From Nonlabens sp. YIK11 (GTDB taxonomy: Bacteria > Bacteroidota > Bacteroidia > Flavobacteriales > Flavobacteriaceae): 64,000 nt of DNA. The DNA lies in the NCBI RefSeq assembly GCF_001413925.1, contig NZ_LBMJ01000001.1, positions 558,001-622,000 of the forward strand, given 5' to 3'. Position 1 is the first letter of the stretch. Every line of letters begins with the position of its first letter. The notes under the pieces were generated by a model, which saw only the letters and a program-made list of their open reading frames with translations, was not told the origin of the DNA and made no database searches. A program made the position numbers and the translations under genes. Below are positions 58,599 through 64,000 of this stretch, one piece after another.

Positions 58599-60329
58599 AT
58601 GCCCATTATTAACGTAGAACCCAGAACCAGAGCTCAAGAAAGCACCAATGCTATTGAACGTATGTACATTACCATGCGGCACTTATTCAACCGTGGTTTT
58701 TATAAGCCCATGGGCGTGAGCGGTGAGTCCTTGAGAGAATCTTTGCTGACGATACGACCAGAAATATATGGTTCTATTGCAGAGGACAAGATTGAGCTGA
58801 GCGGTTTATTATACGTTATGGATAGGCTACCCATGGGAATTGAAGAATGTACCTATATCAACCTAACCAGTGATGAAGGCTATAGCAGTTCGCATTTCAA
58901 GGCCATCATACCAAAAAAGCGCCGTCGCAACTGCTATCGCATTGATAAACACCAGATGAATATCGAGATCACTCGCGGTCGCTCAGAGATCTACGATATA
59001 CTGACACACCTTACCTTCTTGATGGTAGAATCCCACAAGATCATGAAGCGTGTGATTATCAACGACGACGGCAGTACCACAAGGGACTGGAAGTGCCTGG
59101 AAGATGCTGTAGCTAAAGATGAACTTACCCAAGAAGAGAAGGAAGTTGCGGTAATTCATACCGCAAACATTCTGGGAAGAACCTTTGATGAGGTCATGCA
59201 GGTGTACGGCTCCTTTGCCACGCCCCAGAACCCCAATCAGTTTTTGAGTACGATTTATTACCTAGGACTTTTGGGTAAACACGAGATCATGGATGAGCAA
59301 AAGCGCATTATTACATTCTCTCCTGTGTTGCGGGAGCGATTGGGACACCATATCCATGGTGATCGATGGGCCATGCGCATCAAGAAACATTTGATAGACA
59401 ACAATTTATTTGACCGTCCATTACACATCATCAGTGCAAATTTGCACTCGGTTATGAATTCTGTTTATGGACCTAAGGTACTTGCGGCACAGATAAGCAA
59501 AAAAGGGCGCATGGAGGTTTTTGCCTCGTTGAGTGAGGCCGCCGGTAAAAAGAACCGTGATGCCATTAAGAAATATGCCTTGCAAAATGGAATGCAGGAG
59601 CTTCAGGATCAAAGTGGGACCAACATTGATGTGCAGATTTTTGACACGGCAAAAACAACCTTTGAGCACGTAGGCTTTTGTGAAGATCGCTTTCGCGAAA
59701 GCGATAACAACCACAAGCCCGTTCTTATCGTTATGGACTACGCTTTTGGTGAGCAGGCCTATGAAACATTGGACGAATTGCTAAAGCCTTACAACGACGG
59801 TAGTAACCCTAGACACATGAATATCAAAAGCGTCAGTATCATGGGTAAGGCTGGAATACTTGAAGGCGAGAAAGGTGATATCATGGTGCCAGATGCCCAC
59901 GTATTTGAGGGAACGGCAGATAATTATCCGTTCAAAAACCGACTTTCCAAAAAGGATCTCGCCACTGAAGGACTTAACGTGGTTTCTGGTTCTATGGTCA
60001 CAGTTTTGGGTACATCATTACAAAACAAGGATGTGCTGGAGTATTTCTATAATTCAAGCTGGCGCGTGATAGGTCTTGAAATGGAAGGTGCACATTATCA
60101 AAAGGCCATTCAAGCAGCCTCTAAGGTGCGCCGTAGCATCTCCAAAAAGGTGCGAGTAAGATATGCGTACTATGCGAGTGATAATCCTTTAAAAACAGGC
60201 CATACGCTTGCTAGCGGCGGTTTGGGTCTAACCGGTGTCAAACCCGTTTATGTGATTACAGAAAAGATTCTGGAGCAGATCCTTAAGGAAAGCCTACCCA
60301 AAACGGAATCTGAAAAGGCAAGTCAATAA
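58599..60329 (+). CDS. AMP nucleosidase-like / nucleoside phosphorylase-fold protein
   Basis: A 576-residue cytoplasmic protein. The C-terminal third has the nucleoside-phosphorylase fold, with GKAGILEGEKGDIMVPDAHVFEGTADNYPF, VVSGSMVTVLGTS and VIGLEMEGAHYQKAIQ (the ExEG signature of phosphorylases and AMP nucleosidases). The N-terminal two thirds (RAQESTNAIERMYITMRHLFNRGFYKPMGVSGESLRESLL) match the Bacteroidota AMP-nucleosidase/DUF6909 type as I remember it. It probably releases adenine from AMP or acts on a related nucleotide. It carries the only exact palindrome copy in the RFRES frame (CEDRFRESDNN). Confidence 0.8.
   Translation: MPIINVEPRTRAQESTNAIERMYITMRHLFNRGFYKPMGVSGESLRESLLTIRPEIYGSIAEDKIELSGLLYVMDRLPMGIEECTYINLTSDEGYSSSHFKAIIPKKRRRNCYRIDKHQMNIEITRGRSEIYDILTHLTFLMVESHKIMKRVIINDDGSTTRDWKCLEDAVAKDELTQEEKEVAVIHTANILGRTFDEVMQVYGSFATPQNPNQFLSTIYYLGLLGKHEIMDEQKRIITFSPVLRERLGHHIHGDRWAMRIKKHLIDNNLFDRPLHIISANLHSVMNSVYGPKVLAAQISKKGRMEVFASLSEAAGKKNRDAIKKYALQNGMQELQDQSGTNIDVQIFDTAKTTFEHVGFCEDRFRESDNNHKPVLIVMDYAFGEQAYETLDELLKPYNDGSNPRHMNIKSVSIMGKAGILEGEKGDIMVPDAHVFEGTADNYPFKNRLSKKDLATEGLNVVSGSMVTVLGTSLQNKDVLEYFYNSSWRVIGLEMEGAHYQKAIQAASKVRRSISKKVRVRYAYYASDNPLKTGHTLASGGLGLTGVKPVYVITEKILEQILKESLPKTESEKASQ
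59688..59703. repeat. 16-bp palindrome copy 15 (in AMP-nucleosidase-like gene)
   Basis: Read as RFRES, the third possible frame of the palindrome and the only exact copy so read here. Confidence 0.97.
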
Positions 60330-60346
60330 AACGCGCCTAGTTACGT

Positions 60347-60354
60347 TATATTTG
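60347..60354 (+). promoter_or_regulatory. -7 promoter element of the polysaccharide cluster
   Basis: TATATTTG, 23 bp before the Wzz-like gene ATG. Confidence 0.45.
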
Positions 60355-60377
60355 GGTTTTCATTAACAAAAGTAGAT

Positions 60378-61415
60378 ATGAATCAAAACGACCCTCAAAA
60401 TAGAGAGGAGCAGGAAGTGGACCTGGTTCCTGTTTTTGTCTGGATAGGCGATGGAATTAAGGGATTTTTTAGAGCGATCGGGAATTTCTTTAAGGCGATA
60501 GGGCATGCATTTATTCTCTTCTTGATCTTTTTACAAAAGAACATCATTCTTATAGGCGCATTCGTTGTCTTGGGAATCGTTTTAGGTTATTATATGGAAT
60601 CTGCATCCAAGGGTAGCTATTCTGCACAATTGCGAGTGCAGCCTAATTTTAATAGTGCATCTCAACTTATATCAAATATTAATTATTATAGGGCTTTAGC
60701 ATCTGAAGAGGAACATGACCGCCTTGCCAAGGAATTGGGAATCACAACTCAAGAAGCAGAACAACTCAGTTCATTTGAGATAGAGCCTATATACAATGAT
60801 ACGGAGCTATTGGAAGAGTATGATCAACTTGCAAGATCTGCAGATACCATGGCACTGGACAATTTTACATTTGAAGGCTTTAAGGAAGCAAAACGAGAGT
60901 TTGATTATGAGTTTTATGAGATTGTTGCTAGAGCAGAAAGCAGGGCAATTTTGGAAAAGGTGGTCCCCAAAATTGTAGAGGTAAAAGAAAATTCTGGCAT
61001 TAAGGCAGCACGATTATCATTTCTAGAAAATACAGATTTTAATATTAGTTCAAAAAAAAACCAACTATCTGAAATAGACTCATTGATTACCTCCTATCAA
61101 AAGATGATTGCTACAAATCAGTCTTCAAGTGGTAACACGAACCTTTTCGTGGGAGACCAAAGATCTTCCGATAACTTGGCTAATTTATTTTACCTCAAAC
61201 AATCATTGTTGGAGGACCTTGAAGACTTGCGAGAAGATAAATATTCATCTGAAAACACAGTAAATATTGTATCGAAATATTCCGTTCAGGGAACGGTCAA
61301 AAAGGAATATACCTTGCTTAAATGGGCACTCATATTATTTGTCTTAGGTGTTCTTGTAGCTTTTATTCCAGTTCTTTGGAGGTTTTTAAAGTCATACTCG
61401 CAACAGGTATCTTAA
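60378..61415 (+). CDS. Wzz-like polysaccharide chain-length/co-polymerase protein
   Basis: A 345-residue inner-membrane protein with the Wzz layout: an amphipathic N-terminal part (about 20-45), a first helix (about 46-72, ending GIVLGYYMESASKG), a periplasmic coiled-coil-rich domain (about 75-305) with SYSAQLRVQPNFNSASQLISNINYYRAL, and a last helix (about 315-336) ending VAFIPVLWRFLKSY. No kinase domain. It should control chain length of a surface glycan made by the following genes. The rfbD start follows after 9 bp. Confidence 0.8.
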   Translation: MNQNDPQNREEQEVDLVPVFVWIGDGIKGFFRAIGNFFKAIGHAFILFLIFLQKNIILIGAFVVLGIVLGYYMESASKGSYSAQLRVQPNFNSASQLISNINYYRALASEEEHDRLAKELGITTQEAEQLSSFEIEPIYNDTELLEEYDQLARSADTMALDNFTFEGFKEAKREFDYEFYEIVARAESRAILEKVVPKIVEVKENSGIKAARLSFLENTDFNISSKKNQLSEIDSLITSYQKMIATNQSSSGNTNLFVGDQRSSDNLANLFYLKQSLLEDLEDLREDKYSSENTVNIVSKYSVQGTVKKEYTLLKWALILFVLGVLVAFIPVLWRFLKSYSQQVS

Positions 61416-61424
61416 AAGGCTCAT

Positions 61425-62273
61425 GTGAAAAAAGTAATGATTATAGGTGCCCGCGGTATGCTAGGCACGAGTATGGTTCATGGCTTAACGGGATGTGATC
61501 TTGTGGCCTTCAATCGATCAGAACTTGACATCACATGTTATTCAACAGTCAGACAAAAACTCTATCAATACAAGCCGGACTACATCATTAATTGTGCTGC
61601 TTACACCGCAGTAGATCAAGCGGAGGTTGAGCCTGAAACAGCTTATAAAATAAATGCAAGTGCGGTAGGAATGCTTGCTTCTATGGCAAAGCAGATCGAC
61701 GCCACACTCATTCATTTCTCGACAGACTATGTTTTCAATGGATCTTCAAAGACACCTTACAAGCCTGATGACCCTGTAAATCCCATCAATACTTATGGAC
61801 GCAGTAAATGGTTGGGAGAAAGAGCTATAGTGTCAAGTGGTGTCAAACATTACATTTTGAGAACTTCATGGCTGTATGCGCCGCACGGCAAAAATTTTTT
61901 CCGTTGGGTCATGGAGAACGACCAAGAAGAGATGAAGGTAGTGGATACCCAAGTGGGCTGTCCTACGAGCGCCATTGATGTGGCAGACTTTATACGGCAT
62001 TTAATAAATACAGATCCAGAAAGATACGGGACCTATTACTTTTGCAATAAAGGTAGTATGACATGGTACGCTTTCGCGAAAGCGATATCAGAAAAAGCTG
62101 GGTTGCAGAAGAAAATAAGTCGAGTAAAAACATTTCCAAGCCTTGCGGAGAGACCAGAATACAGCGTTTTGGATTGCAGTAATATATTGAGTGTTTTTGA
62201 TTATCAAATCTCTATACAGGAAGGAGCAATGAATAAGGTGCTGGATGCTTACAGAGAATTAATAGCTTCCTAA
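61425..62273 (+). CDS. rfbD: dTDP-4-dehydrorhamnose reductase
   Basis: Last enzyme of dTDP-L-rhamnose synthesis, 282 residues, GTG start at 61425. Short-chain-dehydrogenase features: MKKVMIIGARGMLGTSMVHGL (NADPH site), NCAAYTAVDQAEVEPETAYKIN, STDYVFNGSSKTPY, YGRSKWLGERAI (Tyr-x3-Lys), LRTSWLYAPHGKNFFRWV. The exact palindrome at 62069-62084 encodes AFAKA in GSMTWYAFAKAISEKAG, where family members have a W-Y-x-F-A-x-x-I helix. rfbA, rfbB and rfbC are not in the window and may lie elsewhere. Confidence 0.93.
   Translation: MKKVMIIGARGMLGTSMVHGLTGCDLVAFNRSELDITCYSTVRQKLYQYKPDYIINCAAYTAVDQAEVEPETAYKINASAVGMLASMAKQIDATLIHFSTDYVFNGSSKTPYKPDDPVNPINTYGRSKWLGERAIVSSGVKHYILRTSWLYAPHGKNFFRWVMENDQEEMKVVDTQVGCPTSAIDVADFIRHLINTDPERYGTYYFCNKGSMTWYAFAKAISEKAGLQKKISRVKTFPSLAERPEYSVLDCSNILSVFDYQISIQEGAMNKVLDAYRELIAS
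62069..62084. repeat. 16-bp palindrome copy 16 (in rfbD)
   Basis: Read as AFAKA at the position of the conserved W-Y-x-F-A helix. Confidence 0.97.
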
Positions 62274-62306
62274 GAAATCCTCTTCCAAAATATTGAGAAA
62301 CTAATT

Positions 62307-63590
62307 ATGAAGAGGCATCTTAAAAGGCTTGATGATGAACAAAAAACGGTAGCAAAAAACTATAGCGCCTTGATGATACTACAGGGCTTAAACTATGTAT
62401 TGCCGTTTGTAATAATTCCATTTTTAGAGAGAACCCTCGAGTTAGAGCGATTTGGTCTTGTTATGCTCGCCCAATATCTAATGGCACTTTGCATCGCTGC
62501 AACAGATTTTGGGTTTAGTACTACCGCAGTTCGAGAAATATCAGTTCTCAAATCTAAACGCGAGGACTATTCTACGATATATTTCAAGGTGTTTTGGGCT
62601 CGTGCAATTCTGCTGGTATTGGTCTTTGCAGCTCTTTGTGTCTTTGTATTTACCATCCCTAGATTTGCTAAGGAATGGGAAGTTTATTTACTAAGCTATG
62701 GAATGGTTGTTGGCCAAACGATGCTGGGTGATTGGTTTTTTCAAGGTATAGAACGTATGCGAATTTTGACCGCTGTAAATGCTGTTTCTAAGATACTGTT
62801 CACCCTTCTACTGTTTTTGTTTATAAGTAGTCCATCAGACTATATATTAGTCCCAATTTTTAATTCTATTGGCTATCTATTTGCTGGTGTCATCATGTTC
62901 GGTCTAAGTTTTAGGTATGTTTCATGGCAATGGCCTAATTTTAGAAATACCAACGGTTTTTATCGCGACAGCTTTCAAATTTTCATTTCTGATCTTTCAT
63001 CTCAATTCACATATGCTGCAAATGGTGTTGTTTTAGGACTTTTTGCGGGTGATAGCGTCGTCGGGATTTTTAGTGCATTCGATAAATTAATACTGGCAGC
63101 ACGAAAAATGTATATACCTATTAGCCAGGCTTTTTACCCTTATTTATCTAGAAAGCCTTATCAAGAAAAGCGCAGCATGATGAAGAAACTAGCGCTAGGC
63201 ACTTTGACTATAGGTACAATTGGAATGCTTATATTGGTGTTCTTTGGATCTTTCATCTTAAACATTTTATACGCTGATCCTGCTATAGCTGCGAATGATT
63301 ATTTATTAAAGTGGATGGGAATCTCAGTATTATTTGTAGGGTTGAGTTTACTTTTCACAAATCTGTACGCGCCGGCAAGAAAACTTTTTCACCAGCGGCT
63401 TAAGATACTGACAAGTGCGACAGTCTTTAATCTTATATTAGGTTTTTTGCTGGTTCCCAAGTTAGGCTTAACAGGAACTATCGTTACAACTATCTTTACT
63501 GAGTTGTTGATGGTAATAATTGCAGCATATTATTATTGGGGTGATGCTTCATCGAATAGCGAGGAAAATCAACAATTGAATAAACGATAG
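62307..63590 (+). CDS. oligosaccharide flippase (Wzx/RfbX-like)
   Basis: A 427-residue membrane protein with about twelve helices, belonging to the polysaccharide-transport branch of the MOP superfamily. The N-terminus reads NYSALMILQGLNYVLPFVIIPFLERTLELERFGLVMLAQYLMAL, close to RfbX starts, then FGFSTTAVREISVLKSKREDYSTIYF and GDWFFQGIERMRILTAVNAVSKILFTLLLF. It should flip undecaprenyl-linked glycan units across the inner membrane. It sits between rfbD and a Wzy-like protein, typical of a Wzx/Wzy-dependent locus. Confidence 0.9.
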   Translation: MKRHLKRLDDEQKTVAKNYSALMILQGLNYVLPFVIIPFLERTLELERFGLVMLAQYLMALCIAATDFGFSTTAVREISVLKSKREDYSTIYFKVFWARAILLVLVFAALCVFVFTIPRFAKEWEVYLLSYGMVVGQTMLGDWFFQGIERMRILTAVNAVSKILFTLLLFLFISSPSDYILVPIFNSIGYLFAGVIMFGLSFRYVSWQWPNFRNTNGFYRDSFQIFISDLSSQFTYAANGVVLGLFAGDSVVGIFSAFDKLILAARKMYIPISQAFYPYLSRKPYQEKRSMMKKLALGTLTIGTIGMLILVFFGSFILNILYADPAIAANDYLLKWMGISVLFVGLSLLFTNLYAPARKLFHQRLKILTSATVFNLILGFLLVPKLGLTGTIVTTIFTELLMVIIAAYYYWGDASSNSEENQQLNKR

Positions 63591-63597
63591 GGTTTCT

Positions 63598-64000
63598 ATG
63601 CTGCTACGCAATATTTTCATCTTCATATATTTATTGTCGACCTTAATTTTGTTTGCAACATTTGACGCAACAATTGAATTGTGGTTCGCGTTTTTTGGAA
63701 ATGCAATAATTCTCACATTTATAACATACTACCATATTTTTATTGAGAAGAAATACAGTCCTTTTTTGAGTACTTACATTGTATTCAGCTATCTTTTTTT
63801 CTTAGTGGCACCCATAGTTCAAGCAGGCGTTCTTGCTCCACTAGCAAATGGTGAATTCGATCATTTTTTTCCATATAAAGAAGATCTATTTCTTAAAACC
63901 AATGGTTTAGTTGCCATCTTCCACATTGTGTTCTTCTTGTTTTATGTTGCTCTCAAGGGGTATATTAAGAATAAGCCTAGATCATCACAGGTTAATTTGC
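63598..64000 (+). CDS. multi-helix membrane protein, probable O-antigen polymerase (partial)
   Basis: Open frame from ATG 63598 to the window end, seven bases after the flippase stop. The visible 134 residues start MLLRNIFIFIYLLSTLILFA and hold at least four hydrophobic helices with short polar loops (IEKKYSPFLS, LANGEFDHFFPYKED). The position after a flippase and the helix density fit Wzy, but no diagnostic loop is visible, so the assignment rests on context. The 3' end lies outside the window. Confidence 0.6.
   Translation, partial: MLLRNIFIFIYLLSTLILFATFDATIELWFAFFGNAIILTFITYYHIFIEKKYSPFLSTYIVFSYLFFLVAPIVQAGVLAPLANGEFDHFFPYKEDLFLKTNGLVAIFHIVFFLFYVALKGYIKNKPRSSQVNL

Noticed and set aside
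1..64000. CRISPR array, insertion sequence or prophage
   Set aside because: No regularly spaced direct repeats, no transposase or integrase and no phage structural genes were seen; the holin-family protein belongs to a chromosomal YtxH unit.

Overview
This window is chromosomal DNA of a marine-type flavobacterium (Bacteroidota, Flavobacteriaceae; Nonlabens- or Dokdonia-like is my guess from protein flavour only). Evidence: Bacteroidota-specific families (DUF4175, DUF4837, DUF6428, an ArsR-DUF6428-ArsC-Acr3 operon, a PID-CTERM-like short protein, SusC-like TonB/OMP barrel proteins), promoters with the TAnnTTTG -7 element instead of sigma70 boxes, weak Shine-Dalgarno use, and direct GlnRS plus GluRS charging. 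No rRNA, IS element, phage or CRISPR array was found.

Layout. 1-4 kb: 3' part of ribE, a short membrane-tail protein, a two-gene unit of a metallo-beta-lactamase-fold hydrolase and a lipoprotein subtilase. 4-14 kb: cation/proton antiporter, lepA, an outer-membrane barrel, dusB, a small AT-rich cassette bounded by a second dusB 3' end, a LolE-like permease and rbfA. 14-21 kb: methylmalonyl-CoA epimerase, a CAU tRNA whose 3' half is duplicated around a GIY-YIG nuclease ORF, an M1 peptidase lipoprotein, rnpA, a C-terminal processing protease and a tandem-OmpA protein. 21-24 kb: arsenic resistance operon and a CDF exporter. 24-29 kb: rpiB cluster, an oriC-like non-coding segment, a tiny membrane protein, rnr and a small Cys-rich protein. 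29-38 kb: envelope genes, tRNA-Cys, folB, glnS, a YtxH/holin-like stress trio, an SPFH protein and gltX. 38-49 kb: DUF4175 giant protein, ybeY, mnmG flanked by two parS sites, a methyltransferase, holB, pgk and a LysM lytic transglycosylase. 50-58.5 kb: DUF4837, tatA, an M23 peptidase, a GH3-like enzyme, and an operon of an OpgB-like phosphoglycerol transferase fused to ILEI and GDPD-like domains plus a diacylglycerol kinase. 58.6-64 kb: AMP-nucleosidase-like protein, then the start of a surface polysaccharide cluster (Wzz-like, RfbD, Wzx-like flippase, a partial Wzy-like membrane protein).

The strongest unexplained signals are (i) a perfect 16-bp palindrome CGCTTTCGCGAAAGCG present 16 times, 12 of them inside genes, mostly read as the peptide AFAKA; (ii) the OpgB-ILEI-GDPD fusion with a linked DAG kinase, which looks like a glycerophosphate-decoration and lipid-recycling module; (iii) a tRNA 3'-end duplication around a GIY-YIG nuclease, with the anticodon of the copy replaced by an 18-bp palindrome; (iv) a dusB 3'-end duplication around a frameshifted membrane gene; and (v) two parS sites about 17 kb from an oriC-like region, implying that the window lies near the replication origin. 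All family assignments are from reading the sequence; no searches were run.
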